Origin: Symbiodinium natans
Taxonomy: Eukaryota; Sar; Dinophyceae; Suessiales; Symbiodiniaceae
Assembly: GCA_905221605.1 (NCBI GenBank)
Contig: CAJNDS010001112.1
Location: 2,401,472-2,426,471, forward strand
Reading direction: 5' to 3'
Length of the DNA: 25,000 nt
Position numbers and translations under genes: made by a program. The notes below the pieces were generated by a model. It saw only the letters and a program-made list of their open reading frames with translations. It had not been told where the DNA came from and made no database searches. This document shows positions 1 through 7,575 of this stretch, one piece after another (position 1 is the first letter of the stretch; the number at the start of each line of letters is the position of its first letter).

Positions 1-111
1 CTCGAAGCTCGTTGTGACCGTATGTACTTGAACCGTAAAGCTACTGCATAGGAACACCTTAAAAGGCCCAAAGTAAAAACTCTGTGGGTACATGGCCCTT
101 TAGGAACTCAA
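1..111. mobile_element. Family-B MITE, partial or degenerate copy
   Basis: The right part carries GGTACATGGCCCTTTAGGA, matching the terminal GGTACATGGACCCTTAGGG of the fuller copies at 8808-8953 and 21174-21285. The left part (TATGTACTTG, AAAGGCCCAAAGTA) resembles their interior. The left end may lie outside the window. Confidence 0.5.
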
Positions 112-244
112 ACACCAATAGTGGGAGGGGAGAAACCTAAACCCTAAAATGGAAATCCCTAACCTCCATAGAGTGACGCTGCATGAACAAGCTTCAACCC
201 AGCCTCCGACTCAGGATGGGCCAGTATCACCGCAAACCCCTTCG

Positions 245-329
245 GTTTAGGGTTTAGGGTTTAGGGTTTAGGGTTTAGGGTTTAGGGTTTAGGGTTTAGG
301 GTTTAGGGTTTAGGGTTTAGGGTTTAGGG
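245..329 (+). repeat. Telomeric TTTAGGG array
   Basis: About twelve uninterrupted TTTAGGG units. The array is bracketed by the pentamer CCTTC (239-243 and 330-334), a possible short target duplication. The flanking DNA is not telomeric, so the array is interstitial. Confidence 0.97.
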
Positions 330-429
330 CCTTCAACAAGCCCCCTTTTATGGAGTTGATCACGGGTTTCCAGAAGGCCTGACAGCCCATCTTGGAACCC
401 TATTCCCTAAACACTCAACAACCCCCACA

Positions 430-530
430 TCCCTAAACCCTAAACCCTAAACCCTAAACAACCCCCAAACCCCAAACCCCAAGCCCCAAACCCCAAACCC
501 TAAACCCTAAACCCAAAACCCTAAACCCTG
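430..530 (-). repeat. Telomeric CCCTAAA/CCCCAAA array
   Basis: Mixed CCCTAAA and CCCCAAA units with a few one-base variants, in opposite orientation to the arrays at 245 and 651. It directly precedes the candidate exon at 534. Confidence 0.95.
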
Positions 531-533
531 AAG

Positions 534-615
534 GAAGATGTTCATGATGAACGCCATGGACCGGGCCCAGCAGCAGGAGCATGGCCGGGGCTTCCACCGA
601 TTCGATGGGGGCCCG
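534..615 (+). CDS. Candidate internal exon, unknown protein
   Basis: An 82-nt island between two telomeric arrays. The acceptor is CCTGAAG and the donor CCG|GTGGTG. The favoured frame reads KMFMMNAMDRAQQQEHGRGF and then HRFDGGP, methionine- and glutamine-rich with no recognised domain. The minus strand is also open here (454-642, starting MGGWPLGHHRAP), but that frame runs into translated heptamers. Strand and function are unproven. Confidence 0.4.
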
Positions 616-650
616 GTGGTGCCCCAGGGGCCAGCCGCCCATCTTTGCTT

Positions 651-772
651 ACTAGGGTTTAGGGTTTGGGGTTTAGGGTTTACGGTTTAGGGTTTAGGGT
701 TTAGGGTTTAGGGGTTAGGGTTTATAGGGTTTGGACCGAAAAGCCCGTTGCAACAAAAGGGTTTAGGGTTTA
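651..772 (+). repeat. Telomeric TTTAGGG array, imperfect
   Basis: TTTAGGG units with TTTGGGG, TTTACGG and TTTATAGGG variants, interrupted at 733-757 by a short unique stretch. Confidence 0.9.
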
Positions 773-783
773 AGGGCTTCAGA

Positions 784-832
784 GTAGGCCCTGCTTCCCA
801 AATAAAGCCCCTTCGAACCAAAACGGGTGCCT
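784..832. repeat. Family-K dispersed repeat fragment
   Basis: CCCCTTCGAACCAAAACGGG and the following TGCCTCTTTT recur in variant form near 8462-8545 (TTTGAACCAAGAG, GGTGCCCTTTT) and 21115-21162 (CTTGAAACCAAAGAG, GGGCCCCTTTT). This is probably a short dispersed element of unknown type. Confidence 0.4.
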
Positions 833-847
833 CTTTTCTACGATTTG

Positions 848-967
848 CTTAAGAACCCCAGAGCAAATTTAAAAAGATTCTTCCTTATAAGGGTAATAGA
901 GGGAGTACTATTTTTTTGGTGGTCTTGAAGCAAACACTAGTTTTCATTCGTTGGGGGAGCCTTAAAG
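848..967. mobile_element. Family-I MITE-like element
   Basis: It shares TGCTTAAGAACCCC at the left and GTTTTCATTCGTTGG(G)GG at the right with 21422-21515. Its ends are weakly inverted. No coding capacity is visible. Confidence 0.45.
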
Positions 968-1200
968 GAGTAGTGCGGAGGGAGTATTGGGGCACCTTGG
1001 GTTGCAACCATGCTTGAGTTTGCTGTGGGCTTGGGGTACTAGGCGCAAGTCAACTCACAGGGTAGGGGCGAGCATCTTCTAGGGTGGGAGGAGAGTTCGG
1101 GCAGGGGTGTGAAAAGCTGCTGGAAAAGAAGTTTGGGTTTGAGAGAGAGGTTTAGGGTTCAAGTCTTTGTGGCTACAAAGTTTTTGCTCCAACCTCTGAG
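968..1200. other. Unique stretch without a supported gene
   Basis: Non-telomeric DNA with isolated heptamers. The only open frame continues into 1201-1366. I see no promoter or RNA signal. Confidence 0.5.
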
Positions 1201-1366
1201 GGCTTACGCTGAGTCTTGCGAGGTCAGGGCGGGCTTAGACAGCCCCCTTGTGCCCGATTCCCCGATTCCCATAGCCGGGGCCAGATCCCCACAGCGGAAG
1301 CGTTTGTTCGTGTGTATTGACCGTTGCTTTCCAGCATGTGGCTTCCAGATGTATTTGTGGGCCGGG
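1201..1366 (+). CDS. Candidate exon in the longest open frame of the window
   Basis: It lies in an open frame running 1109-1537 with no ATG start. A pyrimidine-rich stretch and CTGAG acceptor precede 1201. The frame reads AYAESCEVRAGLDSPLVPD and later RSPQRKRLFVCIDRC. A possible earlier donor, GAG|GTCAGG at 1222, would shorten it to 22 nt. The 3' limit is arbitrary, set just before the homopolymeric G run. No domain is recognised. Confidence 0.35.
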
Positions 1367-1382
1367 GGGGGGGGGGGGGGGG
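1366..1382 (+). repeat. Poly-G homopolymer
   Basis: A near-pure G run of about 16 bases. Its length is probably unreliable in sequencing, so frames crossing it are uncertain. Confidence 0.95.
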
Positions 1383-1615
1383 ATGTTCCGAAACAGGAAG
1401 AACCCTATGCCCTAGATGTTTTTTTGTCTTGGTCCCCTTTGGGGCGCCAGGTCACGAGTGCAGGGTCTTGGGGCAGCCAAACCGGGCAGAAGCAATACCA
1501 AGCTCGTTGCAAGAATGGTTTAGCGTTTAGGGTCTAGTGCTATAGCTGATCATGCAGCGCCCTGGGAATTGCGACCCTGTTGGGTTCTATGTCCTAAGCC
1601 CATCCGAAACCCAAA

Positions 1616-1677
1616 AACCCTAAACCCCAAACCCCAAACCCCAAACCCCAAACCCCCCAAACCCCCAAACCCTAAAC
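1616..1677 (-). repeat. CCCCAAA-type degenerate telomeric array
   Basis: Mostly CCCCAAA units rather than CCCTAAA, with one CCCCCCAAA, ending in two CCCTAAA-like units. Confidence 0.92.
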
Positions 1678-1727
1678 ACTACCCCAGAAACCTGACAAGA
1701 TAAGAACTTGTCGTAAACGCGACAGCA

Positions 1728-1877
1728 CTTGAAGGTTCATGGTACTTACTAACCAATTATAACTGTACTTATACCTGTACTTATAAGCCCCTTAAGTGCC
1801 CTAATATCGTTATAATTTGGGTTATAAGTACAGATATAATTGGTTACTAAGTACCATGAACCTTCAAGCAGGCCCCC
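1728..1877. mobile_element. Family-E MITE with long terminal inverted repeats
   Basis: The left end CTTGAAGGTTCATGGTACTT is mirrored at the right end by AGTACCATGAACCTTCAAG. Internal arms around AACCAATTATAACTGTAC and ATATAATTGGTTACTA are also inverted. Related copies lie at 22454-22590 and 11771-11885. The arrangement GAAG|GTTCATGG ... AAGCAG|GCCCCC would let it be spliced out as an intron. It has no coding capacity. Confidence 0.8.
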
Positions 1878-1950
1878 AAGCATGAGCCCTGGCGTGTCCC
1901 CAGGCCTTCCACACTGCGAACCGAGTGGCTGCTATGACTTGATCTTGGTT

Positions 1951-2067
1951 GCCCTAAACCCTAAACCCTAAACCCTAAACCCTAAACCCTAAACCCTCTA
2001 TCCCTAAACCCTAAACCCTAAACCCTAAACCCCAAACCCCAAACCCTAAACCCTAAACCCTAAACCT
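1951..2067 (-). repeat. Telomeric CCCTAAA array
   Basis: About sixteen units with a short break at 1997-2003 and a few CCCCAAA variants. The pentamer CTTGG occurs at both edges (1944-1948, 2066-2070). Confidence 0.96.
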
Positions 2068-2149
2068 TGGGGACAGGTCTGGCGTAGGAGAGGCAGGGAA
2101 GTGTATGGCATTTTAAGGGCTTAGGGCATGTGAGGGCACGTGAGGGCAG

Positions 2150-2185
2150 CCGCGAGTGCTGTCTTACTCCAGGTCTTCTCTTCCT
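2150..2185 (+). CDS. Candidate micro-exon
   Basis: Thirty-six bases between acceptor GAGGGCAG and a good donor, CCT|GTAAGC. It reads PRVLSYSRSSLP. The support is splice consensus only, so it may be chance. Confidence 0.25.
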
Positions 2186-2288
2186 GTAAGCCCAACTCAT
2201 ACGTATGCCAACTATGCAGATCCCGAACCCTAAACCCCAAACCCTAAACCCTAAGAGCCCTAAGAGCCCTTGCTTGGAAAGCTTACAC

Positions 2289-2352
2289 CCTGCTCTCGTG
2301 CCCCTGCGACCAGGGATTGAAACAGCAGGTGCCCTAGGGGCTGCGCTGTCTT
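2289..2352 (-). CDS. Candidate exon, unknown protein
   Basis: On the minus strand, acceptor CAATCTCAG is followed by 64 nt ending at donor G|GTGTAAGC. The frame reads KTAQPLGHLLFQSLVAGARE, a plausible amphipathic segment with C/G-ending codons. A telomeric array lies 10 bp upstream of the acceptor. No family is recognised. Confidence 0.4.
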
Positions 2353-2702
2353 CTGAGATTGTTAGGGTTTAGGGTTTAGGGTTTCCTTGGCCAGTCGCAC
2401 CTCATGAGGCTTAAGCTTGAAGTCAGGGGGCCCTCTTTCTAGGTACCCTGGAGCTACTTCAAAAGGGTGTAGCAAACGTAAGCTCTACTTCACCCCGGGG
2501 CTTTTGTATGCGCAGTGCGGTTGCCCGAGTAGGAGCGTTTAAGCCCTGCGGCCCCATGGAACAGCCTCCCCATGAACCTCGAAGATGCTATATGGGCATT
2601 TCCCAAAAGAGGAATTCCCTGAAAGGGACCCAAAAAAGGGTAAGCCCCCCATGTAACACACAAACTTTCTGCTATCACACCCGTTTCGGGGATCGCCAGA
2701 CC

Positions 2703-2812
2703 TAAACCCTGAACCGTAAACCCTAAACCCTAAACCCTAAAAAAGGCCCTAAACCCTCAACCCGAAACCCGAAACCCGAATCCCAACCCTAAACCCTGAA
2801 CCCTGAACCCTA
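2703..2812 (-). repeat. Degenerate telomeric array
   Basis: CCCTAAA mixed with CCCGAAA, CCCTGAA, CCCTCAA and CCGTAAA variants. The heavy divergence suggests an old array. Confidence 0.9.
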
Positions 2813-2819
2813 GACTCAG

Positions 2820-2895
2820 GCGCAACGGGCGCACCTGCACTCCCGGGATTTGCATGAGGAGGCAGCCGATGGGCTGGGGCCCAGGCCGGAAGATG
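2820..2895 (+). CDS. Candidate exon, GC donor
   Basis: Acceptor CTAGACTCAG and donor GATG|GCACCT, a GC-type 5' splice site. The frame reads AQRAHLHSRDLHEEAADG and then LGPRPEDG, with a stop just after the donor. It is charged and hydrophilic with no recognised domain. The next telomeric array begins 24 bp downstream. Confidence 0.42.
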
Positions 2896-2918
2896 GCACC
2901 TGAGCTGGAACATTTCAG

Positions 2919-2993
2919 GGGGTTTAGGGTTTAGGGTTTAGGGTGTAGAGTTTAGGGTTTAGGGTTTAGGGTTTAGGGTTTTTGGTTTAGGGC
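2919..2993 (+). repeat. Telomeric TTTAGGG array
   Basis: About ten units with variants GTGTAGAG and GTTTTTGG. Confidence 0.95.
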
Positions 2994-3007
2994 ATCCTGT
3001 TGCTTGG

Positions 3008-3105
3008 TAGTAGAGTAGGTAACCTTTAACCTTTTTGGGGTACTACACTCCTCTTTTAATCCCAAAGGTTAACCTTTGTTTCCCCTGGGTACTGGACAAC
3101 TAAGG
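3008..3105 (+). mobile_element. Family-C element, full-length copy
   Basis: It begins AGTAGAGTAGGTAACCTTTA and ends GGTACTGGACAACTAAG. The same ends occur at 11562-11655 and in the tandem cluster 16826-17059. Imperfect inverted arms are visible (AGGTAACCTTTAACC and AGGTTAACCTTTG). It is non-coding. Confidence 0.75.
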
Positions 3106-3125
3106 TTGTTTGATACCTATTCCCT

Positions 3126-3175
3126 AAGGCTCCAAGTATAGAAACAATACCTACATTGGGGTCAAAGAGTCTGTA
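3126..3175. mobile_element. Family-J repeat fragment
   Basis: CCCTAAGGCTCCAAGTATAG and the following AAACAATACC match the reverse complement of 23356-23415 (GGTATCATTTCTATACTTGG). Confidence 0.5.
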
Positions 3176-3241
3176 AATCATACTTGCTTTGGGCTATATG
3201 GAGCCTGAGGGATTAGTGCTGAGTAGTATTATGTTTTGTTG

Positions 3242-3362
3242 GGGTGGGGGAGGGGAGGAAGGGGGTGGGGAAGGGGGGGGGGGAAGGGGGGGAAGGGGGG
3301 GAAGGGGGGAAAGGGGGCGGAAGGGGGCGGAAGGGGGGGAAGGGGGGGGAAGGGGGGGGGGT
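3242..3362 (+). repeat. G/A-only polypurine tract
   Basis: About 120 bases of almost pure purine on the + strand: GGGGAAGG and GGGGGCGGAAGG modules with G runs of 5-9. Open frames across it (Gly/Glu/Arg on +, Pro/Ser on -) are composition artefacts. It could form G-quadruplex or triplex DNA. Confidence 0.95.
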
Positions 3363-3522
3363 TGTGAACATGTTCGACCAGAGTTCAGCAAACACCTATT
3401 TAACTTATGCTGCTGTCTCGGTGGGCATCTTCGCAGAGTTTCTTTAAGGAGGATTTCTAAGCCCTAAACCCCAAACCCCTAACCCTATTTCAAGTGGGCC
3501 GCGCAACGCCCAGGATTCACAC

Positions 3523-3577
3523 CGTCGTCCGGATCAAGCACTCCGCACGCTGCAACCAGCAAGGAGCGGGACGCCAG
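3523..3577 (-). CDS. Candidate exon, ambiguous strand
   Basis: On the minus strand, acceptor GGTTCAGGTTTCAG and donor ACG|GTGTGAAT enclose 55 nt reading LASRSLLVAACGVLDPDD. The + strand is also open across the island (IHTVVRIKHSARCNQQ). Splice consensus favours minus. Confidence 0.33.
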
Positions 3578-3766
3578 CTGAAACCTGAACCCGCTACTGT
3601 CTTGGTTAGGGCTTAGTAGTAGGGTTTGGGGTTTAGGGTTTAGGGTTTAGGGTTGAGGATTTTGGGCTCAGGGGCGCGTTGGATGCCGTGCAGCGTATGT
3701 CTTTGGACATTGCGACCCGCCAGCTAAAAATCCTGAGGCTCCAAATGGCCCAAAGTATTAGAGGGT

Positions 3767-3905
3767 TCTTAAGGGAGGGGGGGGTTCAAGGGGGGTAGGT
3801 AACTCATTGCTCCCTAATACTCCCCAGTACTCCCTAAGGCTCCCAAGGCTTCCCAAAGGTTCCCCAGGAACCCACCCCCCTTGAACCCCCCTCCCTCAAG
3901 AACCC
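3767..3905. mobile_element. Family-G foldback MITE
   Basis: The left arm TTCTTAAGGGAGGGGGGGTT and the following CAAGGGGGG are mirrored at the right by CCCCCCTTGAACCCCCCTCC and CTCAAGAA. The interior is non-coding and rich in CTCCC. An overlapping minus frame (3814-4074) is largely composed of the element and is not called. Confidence 0.75.
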
Positions 3906-4134
3906 TAGAAAAGTAGGTACTAGAGAAGCTTTCCCAAACCACCAAACGCTCGAAACCCATGTCCTGAGATTCGTCTTTTTGAGTTCCAAGTGTGTTTTTC
4001 AATCCGGAGAGCCCAACCCTTGATGAAGGAACCTTCCCTTTTCCTTCAGAATAGGGATCCCAGATGTGGTTCAAGGCATCTTCCTGAATTGTGGGGGAAT
4101 TCCGAGCAGAGACAAAACCAACATATACCCTATG

Positions 4135-4174
4135 CCCTAAACCCCAAACCCTAAACCCTAAACCCTAAACCCCT
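4135..4174 (-). repeat. Telomeric CCCTAAA array
   Basis: Five units with one CCCCAAA. Confidence 0.93.
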
Positions 4175-4293
4175 TTGACTCAAACCATGCGGTACAAAGA
4201 ATAGCCTCGGACCCCGAAGCCACAACTACAGCTTTCCTCAAGAACCATCAGACGCCCAATGATAGCATGAGCTTTTCATGATAGGGCTTACTG

Positions 4294-4383
4294 TAGGGTT
4301 TAGGGTTTAGGGTTTAGGGTTTAGGGTTTTCTTCAAGCCATCTACACAACCTAAACCCTAAACCCCAAACCCTAAACCCTAAA
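4294..4383. repeat. Facing telomeric arrays around a short spacer
   Basis: TTTAGGG units (4294-4331) are followed after about 20 unique bases by CCCTAAA units (4350-4383), an imperfect head-to-head arrangement. Confidence 0.93.
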
Positions 4384-4387
4384 TCTT

Positions 4388-4464
4388 CAGGACAGGCCAG
4401 GCTCCACTGGCAGTGGCCTTGCGATGTCGCGCGCCCACACCGAGAGGCGCGAGGGCTCCGCAGG
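4388..4464. CDS. Candidate exon island, strand ambiguous
   Basis: GC-rich DNA between arrays, preceded on + by TCTTCAG and ending near G|GTCTTT. The + strand reads DRPGSTGSGLAMSRAHTE. The minus strand is equally open, reading AEPSRLSVWARDIARPL. It is probably coding, but strand cannot be decided by eye. Confidence 0.4.
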
Positions 4465-4608
4465 GTCTTTAGGGTTTAGGGTTTAGGGTGCAGGGTTCAG
4501 GGTTCAGGGGCGTGCCTTTCTGGACTTCGCTGATGCTAAGGAAAGAGGTGGTTGCGTAGTAGTATTGCAAGCCGCGAGAGCCTTTGCGTCTCAGAGAAGC
4601 TGCGCCCC

Positions 4609-4727
4609 TGCTTTTTAGTAGACACATACCTCGCCTTTAGCTGAACTTTGAACCTTTTGGGTTTCCTTATTTAGTAGGAATATCAAGTTTTAACTTTATG
4701 TTTCCCTTTTTTTGATTTTTGGAGAAG
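4609..4727 (+). mobile_element. Family-D dispersed element
   Basis: It shares GGGTTTCCTTATTTAGTAGG and flanking CTTTAG-TGAACTTTGAAC with 24716-24826. It is AT-richer than its surroundings and non-coding. Confidence 0.65.
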
Positions 4728-4765
4728 TGTACTTGCGGTTATGAGTGCCCATGAACCTCCAACAG

Positions 4766-4803
4766 GTAGGGTTGACGGCGTCGACGGATGCTTGCCTGCT
4801 GAG
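4766..4803 (+). CDS. Candidate micro-exon
   Basis: Acceptor CCAACAG and donor AG|GTCTGA enclose 38 nt reading VGLTASTDACLL. Short and unproven. Confidence 0.28.
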
Positions 4804-4854
4804 GTCTGAAGGCGCCAGGAGCCGTGGTCGTGCTTTGGCTGCAGGGGATGACTT

Positions 4855-4884
4855 GAGGGTTTAGGGTTTAGGGTTTAGGGTTTC
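4855..4884 (+). repeat. Telomeric TTTAGGG array
   Basis: Four perfect units. Confidence 0.95.
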
Positions 4885-5072
4885 ATGCACAAGATGAGAA
4901 GGCAGATAAGGGGGTTTACGAAAACAAGGGACCCCTCATACGGACCCCAAACAGTAGGATTCCCATGTAGTAAGGGACCCATGAGGTACCCCCGAATTTA
5001 CGAAACCCCCATAAGTTGAATTTGTTTGGCGTAATGACAAGAATTGTAACTATTCTTCGGCTCCTGTGGTAC

Positions 5073-5141
5073 CTAGCTTGTGTTTTTTCCGAGGAGCTGC
5101 CCACGCTCTTGCTGGCTCCGACGGCCACCACCAGGAACTCC
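5073..5141 (-). CDS. Candidate exon, unknown protein
   Basis: On the minus strand, acceptor GTGCTCAAAG and donor AG|GTACCA enclose 69 nt reading EFLVVAVGASKSVGSSSEKT. A short hydrophobic stretch is followed by a serine-rich one. The + strand is also open (ELPTLLLAPTATTR), but its splice sites are poorer. No domain is recognised. Confidence 0.42.
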   Translation of the reverse strand, partial: GVPGGGRRSQQERGQLLGKNTS

Positions 5142-5164
5142 CTTTGAGCACAGATGGGTTTAAT

Positions 5165-5210
5165 ACGGTCTAGGGTTCAGGGTTTAGGGTTTAGGGTTCA
5201 GGGTTCAGGG
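5165..5210 (+). repeat. Short degenerate telomeric array
   Basis: TTTAGGG and TTCAGGG units. Confidence 0.85.
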
Positions 5211-5315
5211 ACGCAGCTATCGCTGCGAGCCCAGATGTTAGGGTTTAGGGTCTGGGGTTTTGATTCACGAGTCAACAGGGAGAGATGCCATTCGCCATCA
5301 GCAGGATCTAATGTT

Positions 5316-5403
5316 GGGATGTTCCCCCTCATACTAACAGTCCTCAATAGGGATCATAGTCCCCCCTATTATAACCCTAAGGACTGCCATTATAAGACAT
5401 CCC
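5316..5403. mobile_element. Family-A MITE, array-free copy
   Basis: Ends are GGGATGTTCCCCC and GACATCCC (inverted). The interior has AACAGTCCTCAATAGGGATC and an inverted counterpart, CCTAAGGACTG. The copy at 12784-12932 is the same family with a telomeric array inside it. Eighty-eight bases, non-coding. Confidence 0.75.
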
Positions 5404-5472
5404 AAAATTTAATGGCTATAGGCGTTTCGAAGCCCCACTTGAGGAGCAAATGAATCCGAGAAAATCGGGTCC

Positions 5473-5632
5473 TATATATATATGTATAGATAGATAGATA
5501 GATAGAGATATATATATATATAATCCCCATGAATGTAAGGTCTATCCTACTACTATATCTATATACGTATATATATATATATGTATATACACATACATAC
5601 ACACATATATGTAAATATATATATATATACAT
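5473..5632. repeat. TA / GATA / TACA microsatellites
   Basis: TATATA runs, a GATA run (5487-5506) and TATACACATACA tracts. The tyrosine/isoleucine-rich open frames on both strands here are artefacts. Confidence 0.95.
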
Positions 5633-5920
5633 ATTCGCCTTAAACCTTTTCCTAAACCCTAACACCCCAAGGTTCACGGGGCACGAGCCACCAACAAATG
5701 CTCTGTCAATTTCCTGGTTTCATTGGTTTCTTGGTAGCCCAGTGGTTTAGGGTTTAGGGTTTAAGGTTCCCCTTTAGCACTTTTGGGGTTCTAGGTTCCC
5801 TTGTCAAAAAGTCACACCCACAAAAGGGTACCCTTATGAGAATACGGTTGCAGTGTTTCCAAGCTGGAATATGGTTAACCTGAGGCATGAATGCGGAGGA
5901 ATGGGGTCTTTCCTGTGCAG

Positions 5921-6085
5921 GAGCCGTCGCATGCGCATTCGGCACATTCTCAGGGAAGAGCGTCTGATGCTTTTGGTGGCTCAGCTCCAAAGAGCTTTCG
6001 GAGTTTCCAGATTTCCACGGAAGTAGTTTGACAGGATTTTTCTTCGTTTACCCATTCCTCGACGCATGACTTTGCATTTCTGGAG
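5921..6085 (+). CDS. Candidate exon with an in-frame TGA
   Basis: Acceptor TTTCCTGTGCAG and donor GAG|GTAGCT flank a frame reading EPSHAHSAHSQGRASDAF, then FRSFQISTE, then DFSSFTHSSTHDFAFLE. A TGA (6029-6031) interrupts it within GTAGTTTGACAG. If real, this strand is a pseudogene or has a 12-nt intron. The opposite strand has an uninterrupted frame (next entry), so only one can be right. Confidence 0.3.
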
Positions 6086-6168
6086 GTAGCTGTATGTTTC
6101 TTGCCTCTTGCCTTGCCTCCACTTGCCTTTAATGGCAAGACAGCATGGCTTGCTGCTAGCGCTGCCAT
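5950..6168 (-). CDS. Candidate first exon or small protein with signal-like start
   Basis: An uninterrupted 72-codon frame on the minus strand starts at an ATG: MAALAASHAVLPLKASGG. It then becomes basic and mixed, with SCVEEWVNEEKSCQTTSVE and VEIWKLRKLFGAEP. The alanine/leucine start could be a weak signal peptide. A GG|GTAAAC donor lies within the frame, so it may be a first exon. It is translated from unique DNA, not repeats. No family is recognised. Confidence 0.4.
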   Translation of the reverse strand: MAALAASHAVLPLKASGGKARGKKHTATSRNAKSCVEEWVNEEKSCQTTSVEIWKLRKLFGAEPPKASDALP

Positions 6169-6402
6169 GCAGAGTAATCCTCGCAGTAATCTCTAAGAAG
6201 CTATCCCGTGTAAGTTCACGACCTGCAGCCCTACACCCTTTTGCAACCTAAACCGTAAGCCTGCTTTGCTGGCGGCAAAGCAAACCGTAAACCTGGCGTA
6301 TCGGCGGTCTCTGGTCTTGGCCCTTAGTTCACGATAAGGTCTCAGTCATTCCGAAGTTGTTCCCGTGCAGTGTGCCTGGTCTGCTTAGCGGGTGTCAAAA
6401 AT

Positions 6403-6454
6403 TCTAAACCCTAAACCCCAAACCCCAAACCCTAAACCCTAAACCCTAAACCCT
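6403..6454 (-). repeat. Telomeric CCCTAAA array
   Basis: Seven units, two of them CCCCAAA. Confidence 0.95.
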
Positions 6455-6479
6455 GCACCACCTTTAACGCCCAAACGAG

Positions 6480-6534
6480 CTCTGCGGCCTAGAATTCTTC
6501 AACTCGCTGGTGGAAGATGCTGCGTCTCCAGACG
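6480..6534 (+). CDS. Candidate exon, acidic
   Basis: The frame reads LCGLEFFNSLVEDAASPD and ends at donor ACG|GTCGTT. Without splicing it stays open through SQSADQDSFRPSKKL. The second + frame (TRWWKMLRLQTVVPKV) and one minus frame are also open, so strand and frame are uncertain. Confidence 0.33.
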
Positions 6535-6775
6535 GTCGTTCCCAAAGTGCCGACCAGGATTCTTTCAGACCAAGCAAAAAATTGAACCCCAAAGCCCGAA
6601 GGCCCTCAGGGTTTAGGGTTTCGGTTTTAGGGCGCAGGTTCTTTCAGACCAAGAACTAAACACAGTCCCTATCAGCCCTACGGTAAAGCTTGGATGGAGA
6701 CCCAAACACTACTTACTCCCATCTGGAACGCCAGGCTAGGGATGAGAAGCCGATGAAGAGCTTAGGATAGTCCAT

Positions 6776-6914
6776 TAGGGTTTAGGGTTCGGGTTTGGGG
6801 TTTGGGGTTTAGGGTTTTGGGTTTAGGGTTTAAGGATTTAGGGTTTAGGGTTTCGGGTTTGGGGTTTAGGGTTTAGGGTTTAAGGGTTTAGGGTTTAGGG
6901 TTTAGGGTTTAGGG
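6776..6914 (+). repeat. Telomeric TTTAGGG array with variants
   Basis: About nineteen units including TTTGGGG, TTTCGGG and TTTAAGGG. It holds no other signal. Confidence 0.96.
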
Positions 6915-7015
6915 GATCAGGGCCGGCTTTTGGTGTTTGCGGGGCATCCAAGGCTTCGTTGAATGTTGGCATCTATACATCCGCAGAAGTTTGGTGTTCA
7001 AACCCGGCCACAAAA
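6915..7015. other. Unique spacer without a supported gene
   Basis: About 100 bases of non-repeat DNA with no frame that has good splice ends. Confidence 0.4.
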
Positions 7016-7016
7016 T

Positions 7017-7340
7017 CATGGGTTCCCCTCCTGCTACTGTTTAGGGTTTAGGGTTTAGGGTTTAGGGTTTAGGGTTTAGGGTTTAGGGTTTAGGGTTTAG
7101 GGTTTAGGGTTTAGGGCTACTACCCCCCTCTATACTACCCCTTTCTAGGTTCCCCTCCCAGGGACTCCAACACCCCTTAATTGGGGAATATTCCTTAAAT
7201 TATTGTTGGGTTTAGGGTTTAGGGTTTAGGGTTTAGGGTTTAAGGGCTCCTTATATGGTCGAGAAGTATGACTTAGTTAAGGGGTATTGGAGCCTCTGGG
7301 CTACTACTACTGTACTACCCCCGCTATTTCGGGGGGACCC
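7017..7340. mobile_element. Family-F element broken by two telomeric arrays
   Basis: The left end GGGTTCCCCTCCTGCTACT and the interior CTACTACCCCCCTCTATACT match the complete copy at 18236-18387. Telomeric arrays at 7039-7116 and 7208-7242 interrupt it. GCTACT occurs on both sides of the first array (7033-7038, 7116-7121). Confidence 0.6.
7039..7116 (+). repeat. Telomeric TTTAGGG array inside family-F element
   Basis: Eleven perfect units. Confidence 0.97.
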
Positions 7341-7413
7341 CCCAATATTTTCGGAAACCCCCCATGAAACCCTAAACCCTAAACCCTAAACCCTCCCCCC
7401 CCAAACGCCACAG

Positions 7414-7494
7414 GACCGCCACAGCACCAGCAGGGGAAGCGCCAGCCGGGGGAGCGCGAGCCGGGGAAGGGCCAGGCTACCAGGAGAAGGCGCG
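7414..7494 (+). CDS. Candidate exon, Ser/Arg/Gly low complexity
   Basis: Acceptor GCCACAG and GC donor GCG|GCTTAG enclose 81 nt (27 codons) reading DRHSTSRGSASRGSASRG and then RARLPGEGA. The imperfect SRGSA repeat could be an RS/RG-type disordered region. GC richness also opens other frames. Confidence 0.38.
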
Positions 7495-7499
7495 GCTTA

Positions 7500-7575
7500 G
7501 GGCTTAGGGTTTAGGGGTTAGGGTTTGGGGTTTATAGAAGGTGTATACCCTAAACCCCAAACCCCAAACCCTACA
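7500..7575. repeat. Telomeric inverted repeat
   Basis: Degenerate TTTAGGG units, a 15-base spacer TATAGAAGGTGTATA, then CCCTAAA/CCCCAAA units. The whole is a near-palindrome with facing G- and C-rich arms. Confidence 0.88.

Noticed and set aside
454-530. Minus-strand peptide rich in GLGFRVWGLG-type repeats
   Set aside because: It is the translation of TTTAGGG/TTTGGGG units and not a protein. The same applies to frames at 13600-13720 and 16702-16740.
3189-3467. Gly/Arg-rich and Pro/Ser-rich open frames
   Set aside because: Composition artefacts of the polypurine tract on opposite strands.
5390-5750. Tyrosine/isoleucine-rich open frames
   Set aside because: Translated TA/TACA microsatellites.
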